DNA of 8,880 nucleotides from Akkermansia muciniphila (GCA_943324575.2 CALPMD020000032.1:1-8880), one strand, 5' to 3'; positions 1 to 5,726 are shown, counted from the stretch's first letter. Numbers and translations are program-made. The notes: generated from the letters alone by a model not told the origin.

Positions 1-152
1 AGCAGGTCGTGGCCGAGTCGCTCGCAGCGTTGGAGCGCGACGCGGCACGGATCTATCCGGGGCGGAAGACGGCAACGATCGCTTGGGTCTTGTCGAATTT
101 GCCGCGGGTCGTGCTGCGCTACGTGATGGGTTTCCGCCCGCGGCGCTCGTGA
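1..152 (+). CDS. C-terminal fragment of a probable short-chain dehydrogenase/reductase (SDR)
   Basis: The plus-strand frame is open from the window edge to a TGA at 150-152 and gives 49 residues. It starts QVVAESLAALERDAARIYPG and ends in VMGFRPRRS. The pattern 'VV.ESL.ALER...R.YPG.K', then a hydrophobic-basic helix with LPR and a tail rich in arginine, resembles the last helices of NAD(P)-dependent SDR oxidoreductases of the DltE/YqjQ type. In those proteins the segment follows the Rossmann core and covers the substrate pocket. The nucleotide-binding and YxxxK catalytic parts lie outside the window, so substrate and reaction cannot be named. It converges on gltA. The family call rests on a short, weakly conserved tail and is tentative; that the frame is coding is more secure. 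Confidence 0.55.
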   Translation, partial: QVVAESLAALERDAARIYPGRKTATIAWVLSNLPRVVLRYVMGFRPRRS

Positions 153-157
153 ACATG

Positions 158-192
158 AAAAAAGCCGCCACGCGGGTCACGCATGGCGGCTT
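158..192 (-). terminator. Intrinsic terminator of the gltA series
   Basis: A perfect 9-bp inverted repeat pairs 162-170 (AAGCCGCCA) with 184-192 (TGGCGGCTT). Inside it a further 4 bp can pair, including one G-T, leaving a 5-base loop. Read on the minus strand, the hairpin runs directly into six T residues (complement of the A run at 158-163). It lies 26 bases beyond the gltA stop. On the plus strand no T run follows, so it should act leftward only and is not a good terminator for the dehydrogenase gene. Confidence 0.9.
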
Positions 193-217
193 GGATGAAT
201 GGATATGCTAACTGAAG

Positions 218-1510
218 TTAGGCGCGTTCGCTCATCGGCTTGTAGGTCCGCAGCGTTTCGCCAGTATAGATCTGGCGGGGGCGGGAAATACGGCTGTCGC
301 GGTCGTCCATGACTTCCTTGTAGTTGGCGACCCAACCCGGCATGCGACCGATGGCAAACATGACGGTGAACATGTCCATCGGGATACCGATGGCGCGCAT
401 GATGATGCCGCTGTAGAAATCGACGTTCGGATAGAGTTTGCGGGAAACGAAGTATTCGTCGTGGAGGGCGATCTCTTCGAGTTTCTTGGCGATGTCGAGC
501 AGGGGATCGGACTTGTGGAGTTGGCCCAGAACCTTGTCGCACTGCTCTTTGATGATGACGGCGCGCGGATCGAAGTTTTTGTAAACGCGGTGGCCGAAGC
601 CCATCAGGCGGCGATTGCCAGTTTTGTTTTTGACCTCATTGAGGAACTTGGTGCCGTCGTCTCCATCGCGGTGGATTTCTTCCAGCATTTCCAGCACCGC
701 TTGGTTGGCACCGCCGTGCAGTGGGCCCCAAAGCGCGCAGACGCCGGCTGATGCGGAGGCGAACACGTTGGCCTGACTGGAGGCCACCATGCGCACCGTG
801 GAGGTGGAGCAGTTTTGTTCGTGGTCGGCGTGAAGCAGGAAGATGAGGTCGAGCGCACGGACGATTTCCGGGTTGACTTCGTACTCCTCGCCGGGGAGGG
901 AGAACATCATGTGGAGAAAGTTCTCTGTGTATTTCAGCTTCGTCTTCGGGTAACTGGCGGGTAGGCCGTGGGCCTTGCGGTAGGAACTGGTCGCGATGGT
1001 GCGAACTTGGGAAATGAGGCGGGCGGCGTGGAACGGAAACGCCTCCTTGAGGGTTTTGCCCGCAGTTTGAGGGCTTGGGTAGGACGATGACGCATGAATC
1101 ATCGCCGACAGAATGGACATCGGGTGGGCTGATGGTGGAAACGCGTCGAAGTGGAAGCGCATGTCCTCGTGCAGCATCTGATTTTGCGTCAGCAGCGCGG
1201 AAAATCCTGCCAGTTCGTCAGCGGTCGGAAGTTCGCCATAGATGAGCAGGTGTGCGGTTTCGATGAAGGTGCTTTTTTGCGCAAGCTCGGCGATGTCGTA
1301 TCCGCGATAACGAAGAATGCCTTTTTCCCCGTCGATGAAGGTGATCGCGCTTTTGCAGGCACCCGTGTTGCCGTAGCCGGGATCAAGCGTGATGCAGCCG
1401 GTTTTGTTGCGCAATGTGGCGATGTCGATGCCTACCTCGCCCTCAGATCCAACAAACGTCGGCAGCTCAAGAGGCTTGCCGTCAATAATCATTTCCACTT
1501 TTCCATTCAT
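218..1510 (-). CDS. gltA: Citrate synthase (type II, hexameric class)
   Basis: It condenses acetyl-CoA with oxaloacetate to citrate, the entry step of the TCA cycle, in the cytoplasm. The protein is 430 residues, almost the same length as E. coli GltA (427). Catalytic residues sit in recognisable motifs: His265 in GPLHGGANQ, His307 in MGFGHRVYKN and Asp364 in YPNVDFYSG, matching E. coli His264, His305 and Asp362. LHADHEQNCSTSTVR (about 226-240) and RPRQIYTG (410-417) are also family signatures. The N-terminal domain before residue 65, with TFIDGEKGILRYRGYDI just after, is typical of the NADH-sensitive Gram-negative class. The ATG at 1510 has a modest AGGA nine bases upstream; an internal ATG at codon 7 is possible but less likely. 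It is the last gene of the scpB-pheA-gltA series, 67 bases after pheA, and is followed by a strong terminator. Confidence 0.97.
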   Translation of the reverse strand: MNGKVEMIIDGKPLELPTFVGSEGEVGIDIATLRNKTGCITLDPGYGNTGACKSAITFIDGEKGILRYRGYDIAELAQKSTFIETAHLLIYGELPTADELAGFSALLTQNQMLHEDMRFHFDAFPPSAHPMSILSAMIHASSSYPSPQTAGKTLKEAFPFHAARLISQVRTIATSSYRKAHGLPASYPKTKLKYTENFLHMMFSLPGEEYEVNPEIVRALDLIFLLHADHEQNCSTSTVRMVASSQANVFASASAGVCALWGPLHGGANQAVLEMLEEIHRDGDDGTKFLNEVKNKTGNRRLMGFGHRVYKNFDPRAVIIKEQCDKVLGQLHKSDPLLDIAKKLEEIALHDEYFVSRKLYPNVDFYSGIIMRAIGIPMDMFTVMFAIGRMPGWVANYKEVMDDRDSRISRPRQIYTGETLRTYKPMSERA

Positions 1511-1554
1511 GCGCGGAGATCCTAGGCAGCTCTGTCTCGGTTAGGCTAGCCCGC

Positions 1555-1560
1555 ATTCTA
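1555..1560 (-). promoter_or_regulatory. Candidate -10 element for gltA
   Basis: In the 67-base gap between pheA and gltA the minus strand carries TAGAAT (complement of 1555-1560), 44 bases before the gltA ATG. A very AT-rich tract lies just upstream, inside the end of pheA (about 1563-1582). No convincing -35 hexamer is present at 16-18 bases. It may give gltA its own expression in addition to read-through from pheA. Weak evidence. Confidence 0.25.
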
Positions 1561-1577
1561 GCGATTTTCATTATTTT

Positions 1578-2648
1578 CTATTCGCCCGCATCCGGATAGG
1601 AGCCGAGTAGCTTGACGAGCGAGCAATGATTGCCCAGTTCAGCCAGTGCCTCGGAGACTTTGGGGTCGTCGCAATGGCCGGCGAGATCGACGTAAAAGAT
1701 GTATTCCCAGTCCTTGCGCTTGGACGGGCGGGACTCGATTTTTGACAGGTTGATGTGAAATTGATCGAAGGCTTGGAGCGCTTTCACCAGCGAGCCCGGG
1801 CGGTCGTGGATCGCGAACAGGATGGAGGTGCGATCGTTGCCGGTGGGAGGGCAGGGCTTTTCGCCGATGACCAGAAAGCGCGTGGTGTTGGTCGCGCGGT
1901 CCTGGATTGATTCTTCGAGAAGCTCGAGACCATACATCTCCGCCGCAAGTGGGCCACCCAGAGCTGCTGCGCCTTGCGCCGCCTGATCGCGGGCAATTTG
2001 TGCGGCCTTGGTGGTGGAGGAAACTTCGACGAGATCCGCCTCTGGGAAGTTTCTCAAGATCCATGAGCGGCATTGGCCAAAGACCTGTGGGTGGGAATAC
2101 AGCGTCTTGATCTGCTCGCGCGGGATCGCCGCCATCAGGCCGTTTTCGATCCGCAGTAGGATTTGGGCGCAGATGTGAAGCGGCGAATCTACGAATAGGT
2201 CGAGTGTATGCGAGACGGCTCCTTCGGTGGAGTTCTCAATCGGCACGACGCCATAGCTCGCTGCACGGCGGGCGACTTGATCGAAAACATCGGAGAAATT
2301 CGGCTGCGCTGAGTAGTTGACCGAATGGCCAAACTTTTTGATCGCCGCCTGATGGGTCCAGGTTCCTTCGGGCCCGAGGTAGGCGATGGTTAGATCGTCC
2401 TCTAGCGCCAGCGCGGCGGACATGATTTCTCGATAGATTGAACGGATCGACTTTTCAGGCAGGCGGCCTTGGTTCATATCGATGAGCCGCCGCAGTAGTG
2501 CTTCCTCGCGTTCGGGTGCGTAGATTTGCAGGCCGTCGCGTTTTTTGACCAAGCCCACTTCGTGGACTAAATCGGCGCGGCGGGAGAGAAGGTCAAGCAG
2601 GTCGTGATCGAGGGTGTCGATCTGGCTGCGGATATGGTCTAGATTCAC
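1578..2648 (-). CDS. pheA: Bifunctional chorismate mutase / prephenate dehydratase (P-protein) with ACT domain
   Basis: It converts chorismate to prephenate and then to phenylpyruvate, the committed branch to phenylalanine, in the cytoplasm. The 356 residues fall into three parts. Residues 1-85 are an AroQ-type chorismate mutase (IRSQIDTLD, then RR at 23-24 and PERE at 45-48). Residues about 87-262 are the prephenate dehydratase, with LGPEGTWTH, GVVPIENSTEGAV (133-145) and the catalytic NTTRF at 254-258. Residues about 274-350 are an ACT domain with RPGSLVKAL and IESRPSKRKDWEY (304-316), the GALV/ESRP sites that bind phenylalanine, so feedback inhibition is expected. The start is GTG; it aligns with the usual family N-terminus, and the first internal ATG (codon 58) would delete half the mutase. 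There is no Shine-Dalgarno: the 12 bases before it read CCTTATACCTCC. It starts 12 bases after scpB, in the same frame, so translational coupling is likely. Confidence 0.96.
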   Translation of the reverse strand: MNLDHIRSQIDTLDHDLLDLLSRRADLVHEVGLVKKRDGLQIYAPEREEALLRRLIDMNQGRLPEKSIRSIYREIMSAALALEDDLTIAYLGPEGTWTHQAAIKKFGHSVNYSAQPNFSDVFDQVARRAASYGVVPIENSTEGAVSHTLDLFVDSPLHICAQILLRIENGLMAAIPREQIKTLYSHPQVFGQCRSWILRNFPEADLVEVSSTTKAAQIARDQAAQGAAALGGPLAAEMYGLELLEESIQDRATNTTRFLVIGEKPCPPTGNDRTSILFAIHDRPGSLVKALQAFDQFHINLSKIESRPSKRKDWEYIFYVDLAGHCDDPKVSEALAELGNHCSLVKLLGSYPDAGE

Positions 2649-2660
2649 GGAGGTATAAGG

Positions 2661-3386
2661 TTAGGCGTCGGTGTGCGATTCGTCGCCTGCGGCTGCGGCG
2701 GGGATACCCACGGTGGAGAATGCGAGTTGTTGGTCGGGCTCGTTTGCGGGGGCTGGCACAGGCTCGGCTTCGGGCAGCTTGACCTTGCGCAGTTCTGATG
2801 CGTTGGGTAGGTCGTCGATCGAACGGATGCCGAAGTGTTCGAAAAAAAGATCGGTTGTTTCGTAGAGTAGGGGGCGGCCCGGCAGTTCCGCGCGTCCACC
2901 AATGCGGATCAGGTCGCGATCGAGGAGTTTTTGAATCATGCCGTCGCAAGCCACGCCGCGCACCGCTTCGATCGCGGCCTTGGTGATCGGCTGGCGGTAG
3001 GCAATGATGGCGAGCGTCTCCATGGCCGGGCCGCTCATGCGCTCGGGTTTGCGGCCTGGAAATAGCTGGCGGATAAATTCGCCGTACTCGATGCGCGTGT
3101 AAATTTTCCAGCCCTTGGGGCGTTCGAGAATCGTGAAAACGCGCTGGGTTTCCTGATAAATGACGTTGAGACTTTCGATGGATTGGGTGACTTTTGCCGA
3201 TGAGGTCGCGGCCAAGTCCTGCAGCCATTCGGGCAGGGCTGGGGGAGCTTGCCCTTCCTCGGTTTCGCGAATTCGGACGTCGTCCGCTTCGGCGACGCGG
3301 GCGCGCACCAAACGGGCGATTTCCTCAGACGGAAGGGGTTCCTGAGAGGCGATGAGAAGGGCTTCGACAATGGCGCTGAGCTGCAT
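2661..3386 (-). CDS. scpB: Segregation and condensation protein B (ScpB)
   Basis: ScpB dimers bind ScpA and with SMC form the bacterial condensin that organises and segregates the chromosome. The 241 residues contain two winged-helix regions. The first is MQLSAIVEALLIASQEPLPSEE with the rest to about 110. The second has ETLAIIAYRQPIT (123-135), AVRGV (141-145), and PGRPLLYETT then FFEHFGI (169-187), followed by the family's DDLP. The ATG at 3386 matches the standard ScpB start. A TTG at 3425 would add 13 residues not typical of the family; it has AGGAG only two bases away, too close for good use. Two oddities are a loop of about 30 residues in the first winged helix (about 32-62) and a Pro/Ala/Glu-rich tail of about 40 residues after 200. 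scpA is not adjacent: the next gene upstream is divergent. It is first in the scpB-pheA-gltA series. Confidence 0.92.
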   Translation of the reverse strand: MQLSAIVEALLIASQEPLPSEEIARLVRARVAEADDVRIRETEEGQAPPALPEWLQDLAATSSAKVTQSIESLNVIYQETQRVFTILERPKGWKIYTRIEYGEFIRQLFPGRKPERMSGPAMETLAIIAYRQPITKAAIEAVRGVACDGMIQKLLDRDLIRIGGRAELPGRPLLYETTDLFFEHFGIRSIDDLPNASELRKVKLPEAEPVPAPANEPDQQLAFSTVGIPAAAAGDESHTDA

Positions 3387-3420
3387 AGCGGTGCCGCACT
3401 CTAGGGATCCATCTCGGCAT
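3325..3420 (-). other. Possible 31-codon leader ORF overlapping the scpB start
   Basis: The best Shine-Dalgarno in the window, AGGAG (complement of 3428-3432), lies seven bases before an ATG at 3420 that is out of frame with scpB. That ATG opens a 31-codon frame (MPRWIPRVRHRYAAQ...) running 62 bases past the scpB ATG and ending in TGA at 3325-3327. The peptide is arginine-rich and matches no family I know. It may be a translated leader that couples to or limits scpB, or the SD may really serve the TTG at 3425. Whether it is a real coding sequence cannot be decided from sequence alone. Confidence 0.25.
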
Positions 3421-3455
3421 TTCAAGTCTCCTGCCCGAAACCTTGAAAATCACTT

Positions 3456-3461
3456 ATTTTA
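3456..3461 (-). promoter_or_regulatory. Candidate -10 element for scpB in the divergent intergenic region
   Basis: The minus strand reads TAAAAT here in an AT-rich stretch, and a transcript starting about 3449 would carry the AGGAG and the scpB start. No good -35 is seen at normal spacing. On the opposite strand TATAGT at 3521-3526 could be a -10 for the DksA-like gene, also without a clear -35. Both are guesses from hexamer resemblance. Confidence 0.22.
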
Positions 3462-3594
3462 CAATCTGCAAACTTTCCGCTTGCTGGATCGTGGTCCAGA
3501 GGCTAACCCACCGCGCTCTCTATAGTGTCTCGACCTCATCCCGGTCTCGACGAGGAGTTTAGTTTCAAACAACCTGTATTTGGATCTCTGTGCC

Positions 3595-4668
3595 ATGGCT
3601 GCGAAGAAAATCACATCAAAAACCACCCCCAAAAAGGGTCAAGTAAAGCCCGCCTCAAAGCCTTCCAAGCCCGTCGCGGCCGCGAAGAAACCTGCCGCCA
3701 AATCTTCCAAGCCTGCACCCGCTGTGAAAAAGCCAACGGCCAAGCCCTCCAAGCCTGCTCCCGCTGCGAAAAAGCCTGCGGCCAAGCCCTCAAAGCCGGT
3801 CCCCGCTGCGAAAAAGCCTGTGGCCAAGCCCTCAAAGCCTGCTGCCGCTGCGGAAAAGCCTGTGGCCAAGCCCTCAAAGCCTGTTCCCGCCGCGAAAAAA
3901 CCCGCTGCCAAATCTTCCAAACCCTCCCCCGCCGCGAAAAAGCCAGCCGCGAAGCCAGTCGCCGCAGCGATCAAGTCCGCGCCAACGAAGGTCCAGCCTT
4001 CCGTGAAGAAGGCGCTAAAAGCCGAAGTTTCGCCCGTTGCTGCGCCCGCAGTAAAGGTGGTGCCTGTCGTGGTTAAATCTCGCTCGTCTGTGGTCGATTT
4101 TCCTGCGCCTCCTGCTCCGGTCAAACCACCCTTTGTTCCGCCAAAGGCAGTGTCGGCTCCATCGGGCAGGCCCGCACCCGCTGGCAGCGGTGGTACCCAC
4201 AGCCCCGCTTTCATTCAGAAGCAGCGCCAGCGCTTGCTCGATCTTCGCGACGAGTTAGTGGATGCCGTGTCTGATATGGCGCGTGATACCATCCGCAATG
4301 CCCCCGAAGGTTCTGAGGCTTCCGGCAGCGGTCAACACCAAGGCGATGCGGGTAGCGACGCTTACGACCGTGACTTCGCGCTCTCCGTTCTCGCCAAAGA
4401 ACAGGACGCACTTTACGAGATTGAGCAGGCCCTTCGCCGAATTCAATCCAACTGCTACGGTGTCTGTGAAATGTCTTCCCACAAGATTCCTCAAGCCCGT
4501 CTTGAGGTCATCCCATTTGCCCGTTTGACGGTTGAATGCCAAGCTCAGTGGGAGAAAGAATATGGCAATCGCCGCTTCCGTCCTTCCAATGAAGTTGGCT
4601 TCAGCGGAGGTAATTTCATCGAAGATGAAGATTCTGAGTCGGTTTCTCTTGACGAGGACGAAGATTAA
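3595..4668 (+). CDS. TraR/DksA-family transcription regulator with long Lys/Ala/Pro-rich N-terminal tail
   Basis: DksA-family proteins insert a coiled coil into the RNA polymerase secondary channel and adjust initiation, often with ppGpp. Three parts are visible in the 357 residues. Residues 1-200 are a basic, low-complexity tail with seven 14-residue repeats (24-121), like histone H1 tails. Residues about 203-285 are a predicted coiled coil ([20 protein letters not shown], then [18 protein letters not shown]) with tip motif DAYDRD at 255-260. Residues about 286-316 are the zinc-finger region, followed by an acidic tail (EDEDSE, DEDED). The canonical CxxC-x17-CxxC is degenerate: Cys291 and Cys315 remain, Ser294 and Thr312 replace the others, with an extra Cys287 and His296 nearby. 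The ATG at 3595 is chosen over an in-frame TTG at 3580. rpmG begins 29 bases downstream. The family call is firm; the exact role is unknown. Confidence 0.85.
   Translation: MAAKKITSKTTPKKGQVKPASKPSKPVAAAKKPAAKSSKPAPAVKKPTAKPSKPAPAAKKPAAKPSKPVPAAKKPVAKPSKPAAAAEKPVAKPSKPVPAAKKPAAKSSKPSPAAKKPAAKPVAAAIKSAPTKVQPSVKKALKAEVSPVAAPAVKVVPVVVKSRSSVVDFPAPPAPVKPPFVPPKAVSAPSGRPAPAGSGGTHSPAFIQKQRQRLLDLRDELVDAVSDMARDTIRNAPEGSEASGSGQHQGDAGSDAYDRDFALSVLAKEQDALYEIEQALRRIQSNCYGVCEMSSHKIPQARLEVIPFARLTVECQAQWEKEYGNRRFRPSNEVGFSGGNFIEDEDSESVSLDEDED
3664..3957 (+). repeat. Seven in-frame 42-bp tandem repeats
   Basis: Seven contiguous 42-bp units encode residues 24-121 of the DksA-like protein, each a variant of SKPxPAAKKPxAKP. 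The units start at residues 24, 38, 52, 66, 80, 94 and 108. They vary at positions 4, 5, 11 and 14, and one unit has EK where the others have KK. The middle units are closest to each other in DNA as well as protein, suggesting growth by duplication. The unit length is a multiple of three, so gain or loss of copies would keep the frame. Confidence 0.93.
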
Positions 4669-4697
4669 AGCAACATCCGCCTCCCAAGTTCATACTC

Positions 4698-4871
4698 ATG
4701 CCACGCGAGATTATTATCCTAGAATGCACCGAAGCGAAAGCCGAGGGCAAGCCTACCTCACGTTACGTCACCACGCGTAACAAGAAGAGCCTCCGCACCC
4801 CAGGCCGTCTGGAGAAAGTGAAATTCAATCACTTCCTCAAGCGCCGCACCCTTCACCGCGAACTCCGCTAA
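4698..4871 (+). CDS. rpmG: Large ribosomal subunit protein bL33
   Basis: A 57-residue basic protein of the 50S subunit, near the E site. It begins [14 protein letters not shown], followed by [10 protein letters not shown] (21-30), [11 protein letters not shown] (34-44) and a basic end ([11 protein letters not shown]). This matches the bL33 pattern 'REII.LE.TE....Y.TT.NK......LE..K..P..R....H.E'. The stretch EGKPTS is a small insertion compared with the E. coli protein. Only one cysteine (Cys10) is present, so this is the zinc-free form without CxxC pairs. It starts 29 bases after the DksA-like gene, with no clear Shine-Dalgarno, and ends 11 bases before rpsR, so the three genes are probably co-transcribed. 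Confidence 0.93.
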   Translation: MPREIIILECTEAKAEGKPTSRYVTTRNKKSLRTPGRLEKVKFNHFLKRRTLHRELR

Positions 4872-4882
4872 ACTTTTTTCCC

Positions 4883-5125
4883 ATGTCCGAGCCTAAAACA
4901 GTCCAGCGCCGTATCAACTTCCGCAAGGCGAATCGTCGCATGACGAGCCGCCGTCACGACATCCCTGCAGATCAAGTTGTGGCGACTAATCCTGAGCTTC
5001 TCACCAAGTTCACGACCGAAACCGGCAAAATTTTGCCACGCCGCGTGACCGGAGTTTCCGCCAAGCTGCATCGCAAGATCAACTCTGCGATCAAGCAGTC
5101 CCGCGCGATCAATCTGCTTCCTTAA
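4883..5125 (+). CDS. rpsR: Small ribosomal subunit protein bS18
   Basis: An 80-residue 30S protein that sits on the platform with bS6 and contacts 16S rRNA. The diagnostic part is the C-terminal half: [19 protein letters not shown] (36-54), then [20 protein letters not shown] and the closing INLLP, matching the family pattern 'L..F..E.GKI.PRR.TG..AK.QR....AIK.AR...LLP'. The N-terminus is basic and has no cysteine, so it is not the zinc-binding form. The 11 bases before the ATG (ACTTTTTTCCC) contain no Shine-Dalgarno, so translation may rely on coupling to rpmG. It is the last gene before the terminator at 5154-5191. Confidence 0.95.
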   Translation: MSEPKTVQRRINFRKANRRMTSRRHDIPADQVVATNPELLTKFTTETGKILPRRVTGVSAKLHRKINSAIKQSRAINLLP

Positions 5126-5153
5126 TCGGTCGCAGCATTATGCTTCATTAGGG

Positions 5154-5191
5154 GCCAGTCCGCCAAAATCGGATTGGCTTTTTTGTTTTTT
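5154..5191 (+). terminator. Intrinsic terminator of the dksA-like/rpmG/rpsR series
   Basis: GCCAGTCCG (5154-5162) pairs with CGGATTGGC (5170-5178) as a 9-bp stem with one G-T pair and a 7-base loop. A T-rich tract follows at once (six T, one G, six T, 5179-5191). It begins 28 bases after the rpsR stop and isolates this series from ptsH. Confidence 0.92.
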
Positions 5192-5216
5192 CTGAGCGAA
5201 TGACAGCCCTCGCTGA

Positions 5217-5230
5217 AGTTCACTTGAACT
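5217..5230 (+). promoter_or_regulatory. Palindrome upstream of ptsH, possible operator
   Basis: AGTTCA (5217-5222) and TGAACT (5225-5230) form a perfect 6-bp inverted repeat around CT. It lies 24 bases before the -35 of the ptsH promoter. It is flanked by GAGCGA at 5194-5199 and TCGCTC at 5235-5240, a second, wider inverted pair. GAGCGA recurs at 5257-5262, overlapping the -35. The symmetry suits a dimeric regulator, but none can be named. TTGAAC at 5224-5229, with TTTTAT 17 bases later, could also be a weaker second promoter. Confidence 0.35.
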
Positions 5231-5253
5231 AGAATCGCTCGCTAATTTTTATC

Positions 5254-5282
5254 TTGGAGCGAAGCTTCTGTTTTTCTAAAAT
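5254..5282 (+). promoter_or_regulatory. Sigma70-type promoter of ptsH
   Basis: TTGGAG (5254-5259) and TAAAAT (5277-5282) are separated by exactly 17 bases and each differs little from the -35 and -10 consensus. A start near 5289 would leave a leader of about 17 bases before the ptsH ATG at 5306, too short for a long untranslated control region. Confidence 0.55.
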
Positions 5283-5305
5283 CTGCCTGCGAAAGCACAT
5301 CAATC

Positions 5306-5572
5306 ATGGCCAAAAAAGACTTCACCATTCTCAACAAGCTTGGCATTCATGCTCGTCCAGCAGCCCAGTTCGTCAAGACGGCCAACCGCTTTCAGGCGGA
5401 TATCTTTGTTGAAAAGGACGGTGAAGAGATTGACGGCAAGAGCATCATGGGACTCATGATGTTGGCCGCGGGTCACGGTTCGATCATCAGCGTCAGCACG
5501 GAAGGCCTTGATGCCGATGCCGCACTTGCTGCGATCGAAGACCTGATCCTGCGCAAGTTCGAGGAGGAATGA
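5306..5572 (+). CDS. ptsH: Phosphocarrier protein HPr
   Basis: HPr accepts phosphate from PEP through enzyme I and passes it on to sugar EIIA proteins or regulatory targets, in the cytoplasm. The 88 residues are the normal size. The catalytic His15 is in LGIHARPAA (12-20). The regulatory Ser46 is in GKSIMGLMMLAAG (44-56), the site used by HPr kinase/phosphorylase in organisms that have HprK. The remaining ISVSTEGLDADAALAAIEDL matches the C-terminal strand and helix. The ATG at 5306 is the only sensible start and has no Shine-Dalgarno. Terminator upstream, own promoter and a convergent gene downstream make it a single-gene unit; ptsI and hprK are not in the window. No intrinsic terminator is evident in the 154 bases after it. 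Confidence 0.95.
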   Translation: MAKKDFTILNKLGIHARPAAQFVKTANRFQADIFVEKDGEEIDGKSIMGLMMLAAGHGSIISVSTEGLDADAALAAIEDLILRKFEEE

Positions 5573-5726
5573 GTTCCGTTGCCCCGCGACACCGCCAGAT
5601 ACAGCTTGTAGGTGTAGAAATCTCGTTACGTCCGGTAAACCTCCGATAGAATCGGCAAGCCCGGCAGTGAGTTGATTAAATTCCTCTTTTCGTGAATCAT
5701 TGATGGCTGAATTTTCAAGATTCGTT

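Noticed and set aside
1151..1525. Plus-strand frame of 124 residues opposite gltA
   Set aside because: The citrate synthase motifs lie on the minus strand. This is antisense coding potential only.
2649..2660. Phenylalanine attenuator or leader peptide before pheA
   Set aside because: Only 12 bases separate scpB and pheA, with no room for a leader peptide or alternative hairpins.
3580..3582. TTG as the start of the DksA-like gene
   Set aside because: It adds only five residues and lacks an SD. The ATG at 3595 begins the basic tail (MAAKK) naturally.
3664..3957. CRISPR-like spacing of the repeats
   Set aside because: The units are directly contiguous with no unique spacers and are coding throughout.
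3525..4076. Plus-strand frame of 183 residues rich in [11 protein letters not shown] repeats overlapping the DksA-like gene
   Set aside because: It is the 42-bp repeat array read in another frame. It starts at a GTG without SD, matches no family, and the DksA-like frame explains the region fully.
3639..4214. Minus-strand frame of 191 residues rich in Gly, Ala and Phe
   Set aside because: Antisense reading of the same repeats. The composition follows from the complement of Lys/Ala/Pro codons and there is no family resemblance.
5632..5664. Hairpin CCGAT-AGA-ATCGG as a terminator between ptsH and the cytochrome gene
   Set aside because: The core stem is only five bp, with no T run on either strand, so it does not qualify as an intrinsic terminator.
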